Shown here piece by piece: positions 9,327-18,871 of a stretch of 39,450 nt of DNA. The DNA is from Discostella pseudostelligera. Taxonomy: Eukaryota; Bacillariophyta; Thalassiosirophyceae; Thalassiosirales; Thalassiosiraceae. The notes beneath the pieces were generated by a model. It had not been told where the DNA came from. It did not search any database and was given only the letters and a program-made list of their open reading frames with translations. The first letter of the stretch is position 1; each line of letters starts with the position of its first letter. The translations under genes were made by a program, and so were the position numbers. The DNA lies in the NCBI GenBank assembly GCA_036940085.1, contig JALLBK010000557.1, positions 1 through 39,450 of the forward strand, given 5' to 3'.

Positions 9327-11936
9327 ATGAAGGAGAAGGCGCGCATCAAAGTGACGGCAGCAGAAGACAACAAGAATATCATCGCCGGCGGCACAATATC
9401 TCACGGGGACGACGCCATGACAACAGAAGCTCCAGCAACGAAGGCGTCGCCAGGCGGTGCAGTGGAATCGACGACGGCAACTGTCAATGCTACACAGCTC
9501 GGGGGTGTTGATGTGGACGCAATAGCTCCTGTAGAGAAGGCGGCGGCAGTGGCGGCAGCGCAGGCGGAGGGCGACCCTACAGCTTCAGCTACAGGCGATG
9601 ATTCTGCTGGGGCAGCTGCAACCAATGGCAAGAATGGTGAGAAGATTCCATCTCCAGATATCAAAGAGTCTGCATTACCGACAGATGTTTCAACAGTCAA
9701 TGCAACCACCGCAACAACTTCTGAATCAAAGACTGAGATTTCACCAACAACTACTACCAACGCTTCTGCAGAGCATGTCAAAGCTAGCAACAAAAATCCA
9801 TCTACTAAACAATCACCACATGCTGCCGCTGCCGTCACGTCAAATCCAGGTAATGACAAACCTGCCAAAGAATCAACTAATGAAAAGGCCAAACCATTTG
9901 TCACTCCTATAACTGCAACTGCCACCGCCACACCGAACCCGCATTCCCAGCAGCAACATGCTCCAAATCCGTCACCAAAAGCCCACGCTGTGCAAAATGC
10001 ACCCCCGCCCCAAGCACAATCAGCAGCACTACCACCACAGCAACAGCAACAACATAAAGCAGTGCCACAAGCAGCAGCACCACCCTCATCACAACAGCAA
10101 CAAGTACCATCAGCACATCCAGCCAACCCCCTAACAGACTCATTCAACGATGATGACTATTCCGACAAAAACGATACATTGCTCACCATGTCCTTCAATC
10201 AAGATGGCGGATGTTTGGCAGTCGGTACCGGGAGTGGATTTCGGATATGTAATGTCTATCCGTACCAAGAGACTTTTCGTAGAAATTTGGGTGGCGCTGT
10301 TGGAGGAGGATGTGAAGGAGGAGGGAATGCTATTGACGGGGGTGAGTTGTTGTTAACATTATCATCATCATTCCACGAGATTTCTCTTGCTCAGTGCCCT
10401 ACTTGTCTAACCTCCTTAATGTCGTTCATATATTTGATCACACAACTCTCAGCAGGGATTGCCCACATTGAAATGCTCTACCGAACCAACCTCCTCGCCC
10501 TCACTGGTCATGCCAACTCACCAATCTATCCACCCAATAAGGTATTTCTATATGATGATCATCTCCAACGACCAATTGGGGAATTGTCCTTTCGTCAAAA
10601 GGTATTAACGACCAAGTTGCGACGGGATAGAATTGTGATTGTGCTTAGAGATCGTGTGTACATTTATAACTTTTCAGATTTGGTAAGTGGCTATTGCATG
10701 AAGGTATTCGTCAACCTTTTCATATCAACTATCAATGCATACTCTCATTTACTCTCTGTTATCCGTCATATTCTCTAGGCTCTATTGGACAAGGTACACA
10801 CTGGCGATAATCCCCTTGGTCTTGTCGGAATATCCACAGATAATGGCGGTGTGGGGGGTAGTACAACCAGTGGTGTTGCACGAGCAGATGTGGCATTGGG
10901 GAGTGGTGCCAATAATTCGCCGCAACAACGGAACAATGGACTAGTTTTGGCTTGTCCGAGCACCCAACGAGGACAAGTTCGTGTTGAGTTATATGGTCTA
11001 CGACGAACAACATTTGTGAATGCACATGAATCTACCTTGGGTGCACTAACATTGAGCGTGGATGGTTCGTTGCTCGCTACGGCGTCGGAACGAGGAACGG
11101 TCATTCGACTATTTGATACACGTGGAGTAACAGTTGGGGGTGGATGTGTTGGTGGCAATCTCAATTCGGACACGACGACGAATACTTCACCCAATATTTC
11201 ATCATCGATACCACTACGTGAATTTCGCCGCGGTGTGGAACGAGCAACTATATCCTGTCTAACCTTCAGCATTGATTCTCAATGGTTGGGATGTGCCAGT
11301 GATCATGGCACCGTGCACATTTTCCAAACACACGATCCCGATGGTAAAGATGTCACCAACACTGATGCTACTGCCGCCGCATCATCGAAAAAGTCGAAAT
11401 CATCCTCATCCATGACTGGGAAGGCAATACGTATGCTTCCCCGTCTGGTAACATCGCCCAAAACATTTCTAGTCGATGGAGTGCAATCGTATGCTCAGGT
11501 ACGAGGCGTACCACACCCATACACTTGTGCCTTTGTTCCAGATCGAGAGCAAACTATTGCCGTGGCAGGTATGGATGATTTTGGCAATGGCTGCTTGTTA
11601 TTGGCGGAGTTTGGTAAGCCTAATGGCGGCGGTAGTGGCGGTGACGCTCGAGGAGAGTCGAACAAGTCTTCCGCAGTAGGTGATGATTCCGAAGCGAAAC
11701 GATTAGGATATCATAGATTCTTCAAATACAAATCTCCCGTAAGCCAATCTGGGAGTAGTTCTGCTCGACGATCACGGACGAGCAAGAGCAAAGATGGTAG
11801 TGGTAGTAAAGCGTTGGCAGATGCCGTCGAGGTTGGGGCCTACATTGATGATTCGCCGGTAGATATGAGAATGAATCATATTTCAATTGGAGATGAGAAT
11901 GAAGATAACTTTGTACCGATTGATTACAATGGTTGA
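9327..11936 (+). CDS. ATG18: ATG18/WIPI-family PROPPIN, autophagy WD40 protein
   Basis: Phosphoinositide-binding beta-propeller that recruits autophagy factors to forming autophagosomes. Three exons (9327-10341, 10456-10682, 10779-11936) give 799 residues. The first 265 or so residues are low-complexity (Ala/Thr/Ser, then Pro/Gln). The propeller begins near DTLLTMSFNQDGGCLAVGT and includes HESTLGALTLSVDGSLLATASERGT. The diagnostic FRRG at residues 563-566 (followed by VERATISCLTFS) is the PI3P/PI(3,5)P2-binding motif of the family. Introns are 10342-10455 (GTGAGT...CAG, 114 nt) and 10683-10778 (GTAAGT...TAG, 96 nt). The first intron has no stop in frame and ends in a tandem acceptor AGCAG, so two spliced forms differing by one codon are possible. 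ATG 9327 is the first in-frame ATG. The blade-to-blade linkers are longer than usual and Gly/Ser-rich. Confidence 0.88.
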
Positions 11937-12147
11937 AGAGAAGTATGGATGATGGTGTGAAGTGCTCCGCGAGTTGCGAGATGGGAAATCAATCTTCCAG
12001 TGTAGGCCGACCCGTTGCCTACTATAATATGCACATGAAGTAGGTAATTTCTCTAGACACTACAAATAGATATTGAATCTACTCTATTTGACAACAAACC
12101 GCACCTCCTCTCCCCTCTCCTCTGTACTGTACAAATGTGGGAGTGCT

Positions 12148-13251
12148 TTATATGCCGTCAATAGCACCAAGACTCTCAAACGAAGTGTCCACACCATTAC
12201 TCTCGAACGAGGTTTCCACATCCAACAATGAATTTGACATGGACGTGAATAGCAAGGACGATGTGGATAGTGTTAGTGTGTTTCCTTCACTCTCATCCTC
12301 CCCTCCATCTTCTCCTACACTATCGTCAACAATATGGATAGGGTCAATATCCTCATTACCATAATCATCAAACAGTCGACGTGGCGGCTGATGACTCCGT
12401 TTTTGTTCCAAAATATAACTATCACTCAAATGACTGTAATCAAGTATCTCTCGCGAGATGTCGACGGATATTTTGGGGGAGAATAAGAACTCGTCATTGT
12501 CGTCGTCATCGAGTACTCCTGTATCATCATTATTGCTGTTGTACTTGTCGTTCTTGTAGTTGTTGTCGTCGTGATTTTTACTTAAGTTGTGCAATATTGA
12601 CAAGGTGGATTGTTCATTGCGATGATAAGATGATGTCATGATTGTGCTGGCATCTTTGATACTGGAGGTGGTGGTGCTGGAGAAATCATGTCGTGTACGG
12701 TATTCCTCATCGGCATTCAGTGATGATAAGGATGATGCAAAGGAGGCATTGATCGGTGAAGGAGCGCAGTTGTTGATGTCATGATTATTGTCGGATTTAT
12801 GGTTGCTGGTGGTAGTAATTATGCTATTCTGTGCAGGTGTATCCTTCCAACGTGGTTGTGATTTGCTCTTCCTGACTGGTGGTGTCTGCAATGCTGGAGG
12901 AGGGCGTAGACCCACATCAGTTGTGCTTCTGTTTGTATTGTCATTGATGAAGGAAGATGATTTATTGGTTGCGTCGGCTCTATTGAAATTGCTCTTGTCT
13001 ACTGCTGGCGGTGATGGGGATGGTGAACTCTGACAGAGGAGCAATAGCGAGTGGTGCACTAGACAGTCATTGTCTTTAGCGGTATCACCTGTCGAAATAG
13101 TAGGTGCAGCGGTAGCTTTAAGATGGCCGCAATGACAACTATTATTGCTGTTGTTGTCAGCGCTATCACTTGCATTGTCATTGGGGAAGGAGGAGTACAC
13201 TCGCAGCACGTTGTCGTTGACGACACCACTGGTACTTGCGGCGCAGCCCAT
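12148..13251 (-). CDS. Acidic low-complexity protein with N-terminal MGCAAS acylation motif
   Basis: Intronless frame of 367 residues with no domain I recognise. It starts MGCAASTSG: Gly2 followed by Cys3 and Ser6 is the classic context for N-myristoylation, with palmitoylation of Cys3, predicting attachment to the inner face of a membrane. The rest is rich in Ser, Asn, Asp and Thr, with phosphorylatable Ser/Thr runs and acidic patches such as LDDDDNDEF. No membrane segment or coiled coil is evident. The start is convincing because the acylation motif only makes sense at the N-terminus. It is transcribed away from the ERGIC3-like gene and shares its promoter region. Confidence 0.6.
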   Translation of the reverse strand: MGCAASTSGVVNDNVLRVYSSFPNDNASDSADNNSNNSCHCGHLKATAAPTISTGDTAKDNDCLVHHSLLLLCQSSPSPSPPAVDKSNFNRADATNKSSSFINDNTNRSTTDVGLRPPPALQTPPVRKSKSQPRWKDTPAQNSIITTTSNHKSDNNHDINNCAPSPINASFASSLSSLNADEEYRTRHDFSSTTTSSIKDASTIMTSSYHRNEQSTLSILHNLSKNHDDNNYKNDKYNSNNDDTGVLDDDDNDEFLFSPKISVDISREILDYSHLSDSYILEQKRSHQPPRRLFDDYGNEDIDPIHIVDDSVGEDGGEDESEGNTLTLSTSSLLFTSMSNSLLDVETSFESNGVDTSFESLGAIDGI

Positions 13252-13756
13252 GATGAATCAATTCAACAATAGTGCACCTTGTCCTGTCGTTGTTGAAAAA
13301 TTAGTTCGATGCTGTGATACTGGTTCGGCCGACTCCCCGCACTTCCCGAAATAGTACTATAATTCGATGCAGTACTATGGCTATGGCCGGCAGCGGAGAG
13401 CGCGATTCGCCTACTAGCTGGATTGTCAATTGTCAATGCCTGCTACTTGCTACTATGGTCCATATCCAGCTAGCAGCGGCAGCGCCATCGTCATTGTCCG
13501 TCGTTGATTGAATGATGCACCACGAAATTCGAGCTTTGATTTTCGCGCCTTCCACCTTTTCTTCCCGCCATTTCCGCAGCAAGCCAAATTCCCGCCATTT
13601 TTGATCTTACTTCTTGATCATTGCCACAGATGAAGATTGCCACATTCCACGTGGGATGGAGGCAGGCTGAATGAGGCAGGCAGCGCGAGGGCAGGCGCAA
13701 TTAGTACCATACCTTAGATACTCCTACGAAGTATCGTTAGCCTGCAAAAAAATGCA
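13252..13756. promoter_or_regulatory. Divergent promoter, MGCAAS protein / ERGIC3-like gene
   Basis: 505 bp between two divergent starts. It has three E2F-like sites within about 60 bp: TTTTCGCGCC (13540-13549), TTCCCGCCA (13562-13570) and TTCCCGCCA (13589-13597). A short inverted repeat GATACT...AGTATC lies near 13718-13736. A minimal upstream frame ATG CAA TGA (13752-13760) overlaps the first ATG of the downstream gene and could dampen its translation. All roles are inferred from sequence only. Confidence 0.5.
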
Positions 13757-15637
13757 ATGAATGGATCGGACCCAAGATCACAACATCTTCGTCTACTACT
13801 TCTCGTCCTATCCATAGAGATATCATCCATCTGCAATATGATTCCTGGGCTCGAATACGAGCCCGCCGATGGTGGTGGCGGTGCTTCTTCATCATCAGCA
13901 GTAAATGCCTACCAGCAACAACAACAATACACCCAAAACTCGTCACCTACTCAATTGCACCGTCGTCGCAATGCCACCACCAACGGCAATGGGTACAACA
14001 ATAGCAGTGGCAGCAGTGGTGGCAACTACGAAAATGACAATAAATACAACAAACCACACTCGTCCATTCCACGAGCGGTACGTAAACTCGATATCTTCCC
14101 CAAGGCAGAGAAAGATTATACCGTCCGTACCGAACGGGGTGGACAATTAACGGCCATTGGGTATGTATTGATGAGTGTATTAATTGTTGCCGAGTGGATG
14201 ACGTGGAGAGGAATGAATGGAATGAGTTGGGAGCATATTGTTGTCGATACTAGGTGAGTAATAGTAATAGGAGTATGTGTAAAGAGTGTATTTGTTTCCG
14301 ATGGATGGGTGTGATGTTTGGTTTTGATCAAATAGGCGTGATCACACGCATATTTGCTTTCCATTTTTCACTCACCTCTCTCTCTTTCATTACATCAAAT
14401 CATGATAAATCCTCTCAGTCTTGGAAAACGAATGAGAGTCAATCTAAACATCACCTTCCCCTCCCTCCACTGCGACGACTTACATCTCGACGTAATTGAT
14501 ACTGCCGGAGATTCCCAACTCAACCTATCCGACAAAATGTTCAAACAACGTCTCATGTTCGATGGTACCACTCTAAAACCAATCGGGATACAAAAAATTG
14601 CCGCTGAAGCCAATATTAAAGCAGAAGAAGACCGTAAACGACGCGAGGCATTGGAGAAACAAATTGCCCCCGATTATTGTGGACCATGTTACGGTGCCCA
14701 TGAAACTGAAACCGACTGCTGCAATACCTGCGATTCGGTATTGGAGGCATATAAACGTAAACATTGGAATGATATGGCTGTACAAAGTATGTCAGAACAA
14801 TGCATCCGCGAGGGCCGATCGACTTACACACCCAAGAAAATGTCAAGAGGTGAGGGGTGTAATTTAAGTGGATACTTTACTGTCAATCGCGTCGCGGGGA
14901 ATTTTCATATTGCCATGGGAGAGGGTGTCGATAGAGATGGACGGCATATACATCATTTTTTACCAGAGGATAGAGTCAATTTCAATGCTAGTCATGTGGT
15001 CCATGAATTGAGTTTTATGGATGAGGAGTATGCTGATGCTATTGCCGGTGGTGGCGGTAGTAGTGAAGGAGGAAAGGAGGTCAAGAAGGGCGGGGGTATT
15101 ATTAACGGCGAGAAGAGTATGAATGGCATTCACAAAACTACCACGGAAGAATTGGGTACTACTGGCTTATTTCAATACTTTATCAAGATTGTCCCGACAC
15201 GGTACAAGGGTAACATTGTGGACAGTTTGGGATCGCCATCATCACAACGTCGTGAAGGAGGAAAGGATAACAACAACAAAATTGTCGAAACGAATAGATA
15301 CTTCTACACAGAACGATTCCGTCCACTGATTGGGGAAGTCCATGAGGAGGCAATATTGCGTGGCGATCCAGACTTTGGCACTGCCGGGGCGCATGTGGGT
15401 GGCAAGACGGGTGGGACATTGCATGAGAAGATGGAACATCACGATAAGGAAAATGCGGTATTGCCGGGAATATTCTTCATTTATGAGATTTATCCATTTG
15501 CTGTGGAGATTACCAAGAATAGAGTACCGTTTGTACATTTGTTGATGAGGGTGATGGCTACGGTGGGGGGAGTGTTTACGATAATGAGTCTCATTGATGG
15601 AGTGTTGTATTCGAGGGAGAAGAAAGGTCGGGGATGA
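13757..15637 (+). CDS. ERGIC3: ERGIC3/Erv46-type COPII vesicle cargo receptor
   Basis: Membrane protein cycling between ER and Golgi that helps sort cargo into COPII vesicles, normally together with Erv41. Exon 1 is 13757-14253, the GT-AG intron 14254-14418 (165 nt), and exon 2 14419-15637: 571 residues. Splicing joins VVDT to SLGKRMRVNLNITFPSLHCD. RKLDIFPKAEKDY precedes the first membrane segment (about TAIGYVLMSVLIVAEWM), as in the family. The lumenal part has DYCGPCYGAHETE (C253, C256) and DCCNTCDSVLEAYK. The C-terminus has YEIYPFAVEI and a second membrane segment, ending in a short basic tail. The first 110 or so residues are a Gly/Ser/Gln/Asn-rich extension. ATG 13757 is the first in frame; the ATG at 13838 (MIPGLEYEP) is a credible alternative. 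Insertions rich in Gly interrupt the lumenal domain. Confidence 0.88.
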
Positions 15638-15786
15638 TAATATGCACAGCATTCAATAGAGATGCGGACTGTGTTGTTGTCGATCGCCAGATTAACTGAT
15701 GTGTAAACGAACAATTCCAATGCTAGGAGTAGACACAAATTCCAGTAGCGACATGAATCTCTACTGCTCGGTCAAATAATTTAGTA

Positions 15787-16261
15787 TTACCTCCCCCCTG
15801 CAATCGCATTTTGCATATCCACCAAACTCTGCTGCTGTTTCACCTGCGCTTCATTGGCCTTTTGTAATACCACACCCACCTTCTCATGGGCTTCTAAATA
15901 TTTGGCTACACATCGATCGGCGCAGGACATTTCCCCAAGTGCCAAATCATTCTCCTTGTGTTTACGTGAGGCACACTTCTCAAAACATTGGGCGGCCATT
16001 TTATTAAATAGATTGGTATACATTTCCATTTCTGCCGTGGCTTTATGTATTATTATGGATGTGTTAAAAAAGAAATAGGGAAGTATGGATGACAAGAGGA
16101 GTGTGATGTGATGAGTGAACGGTGAGATTGGAAGCAATTGCACACATCATTTCCATCGATACCGGCATGCCCAAAATAAACATAGACGATGGACAAAACT
16201 AACCTGCAAACAGCGGATCTGGCCCCGCTGGCTTTTCCTCTTTGGGGCTTAAGAAATTCAT
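15787..16261 (-). CDS. TIM10: TIM10, small Tim chaperone of the mitochondrial intermembrane space
   Basis: Subunit of the hexameric Tim9-Tim10 chaperone that carries hydrophobic precursors across the intermembrane space. Two exons, 16261-16204 and 16040-15787, are separated by a GT-AG intron of 163 nt; the product has 103 residues, close to the family size. The twin CX3C motif is complete (C38/C42 and C59/C63, with 16 residues between), and [18 protein letters not shown] matches TIM10 rather than TIM9. The first exon encodes only [19 protein letters not shown], so a start search within exon 2 alone would misplace the N-terminus. It is divergent from BCKDHA, another mitochondrial gene, and its 3' end faces that of the ERGIC3-like gene. 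Confidence 0.92.
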
Positions 16262-16689
16262 AGTTGCTATTAAATTTGATGATGGAGATTGTTGTCGTTC
16301 GTCGTCGAGGTGGAAGGCGGTGGGCTCGGTATATAGTAACTACGAAGGCTGGGGTGGCGGCGGAAGTGGTCATGCTACGGTCCATGGTCCTGGTCGGCGA
16401 CGCTCGACGCTCGAGGCTGATGGGCGAAGGACGGACAGATTTCTGGATTCGGCTTCAGTGGTGGCGGGAAGCGTTATGACGTCAGCATGAGACACAGTTC
16501 TCCAAAAACAGCAGGTTGTCAACGGGGCACGGAGAGACGCGACGAGAACAAGCAAAAGCATTCCATCAACCATCGATTCCGAAATTCTGACGGCATGTCA
16601 GTAGGGTAGAATTGAGGTCAATTGCCTCGTATTCCGACGCCCCTTCCAACATCACTCTATTGGAACAGCCCGTTGATATTGTTAATATC
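16262..16689. promoter_or_regulatory. Divergent promoter of two mitochondrial genes, TIM10 / BCKDHA
   Basis: 428 bp shared by TIM10 (leftward) and BCKDHA (rightward). It carries GGTGGCGGGAA (16460-16470), the promoter core seen elsewhere, and 6 bp further on a perfect CRE-type palindrome TGACGTCA (16477-16484), the consensus site of bZIP (ATF/CREB) factors. No TATA box is clear. Confidence 0.5.
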
Positions 16690-18641
16690 ATGCCTCGATT
16701 ATTATTTAAAAGCGGCGAAGCTCAAAAGGCAACAATGCTCGTTCGGCCGCTTCTTCGAACTCGAACCCCCGTCGTCGCATCATCAACGTCAACGCAATGT
16801 TGCTCGTCGAAGCGCTCCTCGGCGGCAAGGGCTTCCTTTTCATCACTTCCGCACCATCTCGCACGAAAGAATAATGGCATGGTCAACGTCTTTGTGAAAT
16901 CGACCAAGGTGCCACGTCCTCCCGTCGTTACACCCGCCGTTGGTAAGCCCAAGCTCAAGAATCAATTGAAGCAAGGCTGGCAGGGGAATCTAATCGACAG
17001 GAATGCAATTCGAATGAATGACGATACAGTGCAGAATAGCAGCAGTCAACAACCTCATTTTTCATATGCTGGCAATGAGAACATTCCGATAACTTCCAAG
17101 TTGAAGATTGTATTGCCGGGTGATGATGTGCCTCGAGGAATTTGGCCTGCGTTTCGAATGATGGTAAGCATGATGTCGTCGTTGTTGCATGTTGTTGCAT
17201 GATGCTAATGCATTTCTCTCTTATTTCACACTGCTTATTGACTAACAATATGCATTCTATCGTCTCTTTCTTCGATTCAAATTCTTCAGGATGAACAAGG
17301 CAACTTTCTGCCAACGGACAATATTACTGCTCCCAATGCAAGCTTGACCAACAACCCCAACATTGCTCCGGAAAAGTACGATCTATCCCAACTCCAATCA
17401 ATTCTCACCTACCAATATCCACATTTCACCAATGAAATCCAATCCAGCGCTCTCTTGACACCCTCGAAACATGATTATGCCGACACTCACTCGACCAACA
17501 CTTTACTCCGCGCTCATCGTCAAATGATCCGCCTACGCAAAATGGACACCATACTCCACAATGCCCAACGTCAAGGTCGGATATCTTTCTACATGACCCA
17601 TCATGGCGAGGAGGCCATCCATTTTGGCTCAGCTTCAGCATTGCAACCACAAGATTTCATCTTTGCTCAGTATCGTGAAGCTGGATTGTTAATGTGGCGT
17701 GGATTCACATTGGAACAATTCTGTAATCAATGCTTCTCGAATGATATGGATTTAGGTAAAGGTCGACAGATGCCTGTCCATTATGGATGTCGAGCATTGA
17801 ACTATCAAACTATCAGTAGTCCGTTGGGAACGCAGATTACTCAAGCGGTTGGGGCGGCATACAAGTTCAAGTTAGAGGCATTTGCATTGTCCAAACCGGA
17901 GAAGAAGAAGGATACTGAAGCGGCGAAGGCTATTTCGATAGTGTACTTTGGTGATGGGGCCGCATCGACCATTGATTTTCATTCGGGATGTAACTTTGCG
18001 GCCACGCTCAAGACACCCATGATCTTCTTCTGTCGGAATAATGGATATGCTATTTCGACGCCAACGGAAGGTATTAGTCTCTGCGCATCGTTCTTTCACT
18101 TCTGTACAACTCGACTCAATGAATTGTTTTCTCTCCTTTGCGAATGCTTGTAGATCAATATGCAGGAGATGGTATCATCTCTCGTGCTCCAGGATATGGA
18201 ATGGCGGGCATTCGCGTCGATGGAAATGACATCTTTGCCGTACATGCTGCCGTGGCCGAAGCACGCAAGTTGGCGCTCGAAACCTCCGGTCCAGTACTGA
18301 TTGAGGCAATGACCTACCGCCAGGGTCATCATTCGACATCCGATGATAGTTCACGATATCGTGATACTGAAGAAGTTCAAAAGGCCACTGTCGTATCCGA
18401 TCCTATTCTACGATTGGATCGCTTCTTGAAACAATACGGTTGGATGGACGATACTGCCACGGCGGCAGTGGAAGATGAAGAGCGAGTGGCCGTACTTCGT
18501 GCCATGGAGGTTGCCGAGGCCCGTAACAAACCCAAGATCGATACCATGTTTACTGATGTGTATCATACCAAGCCACCACATTTACTTCGTCAAGAGGAGG
18601 CATTGAAACGACATCTCAAGAAGTATAACATTACACATTAG
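16690..18641 (+). CDS. BCKDHA: Branched-chain 2-oxoacid dehydrogenase E1 alpha subunit
   Basis: Thiamine-diphosphate-dependent decarboxylase subunit that commits the oxoacids of Leu, Ile and Val to oxidation in mitochondria. Exons 16690-17163, 17290-18070 and 18154-18641 give 580 residues; introns are 126 and 83 nt. The N-terminus from [12 protein letters not shown] is Arg/Ser-rich without acidic residues for a stretch, a mitochondrial presequence. [15 protein letters not shown] marks the start of the mature family region. The TPP motif is intact: [16 protein letters not shown] through [11 protein letters not shown]. The second intron is removed within [13 protein letters not shown], and [16 protein letters not shown] is the phosphorylation loop, whose Ser is the target of BCKD kinase in other eukaryotes. 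ATG 16690 was chosen because the frame upstream has no earlier ATG. No E1-beta gene lies in the window. Confidence 0.94.
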
Positions 18642-18779
18642 TGAAAGGGGTGTGTGTACCATCAGTGAATTGAAGTTTATGTTAGATTGTACATTTTGAA
18701 CTTAATNACATTAGTGAAAGGGGTGTGTGTACCATCAGTGAATTGAAGTTTATGTTAGATTGTACATTTTGAACTTAAT
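18635..18779. repeat. 72-bp tandem copy split by one N: unmerged contig overlap
   Basis: 18635-18706 and 18708-18779 are identical 72-bp copies separated by a single N at 18707. This is what results when two contigs with overlapping ends are joined without merging the overlap. It covers the last codons and the 3' flank of BCKDHA; the coding frame is not disturbed because the stop at 18639-18641 lies in the first copy. Confidence 0.9.
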
Positions 18780-18871
18780 TCTTAGAGACATCTTTTATCT
18801 AGATACACCGCTTATTTTCATTTCATTCTGCAATACACAAATATGCTTCGTTTAGACTTATGCAACTTTGC

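Noticed and set aside
9401..10147. 248-codon Cys/Ala/Gly-rich antisense frame
   Set aside because: Reverse complement of the low-complexity N-terminus of ATG18; no start context or domain.
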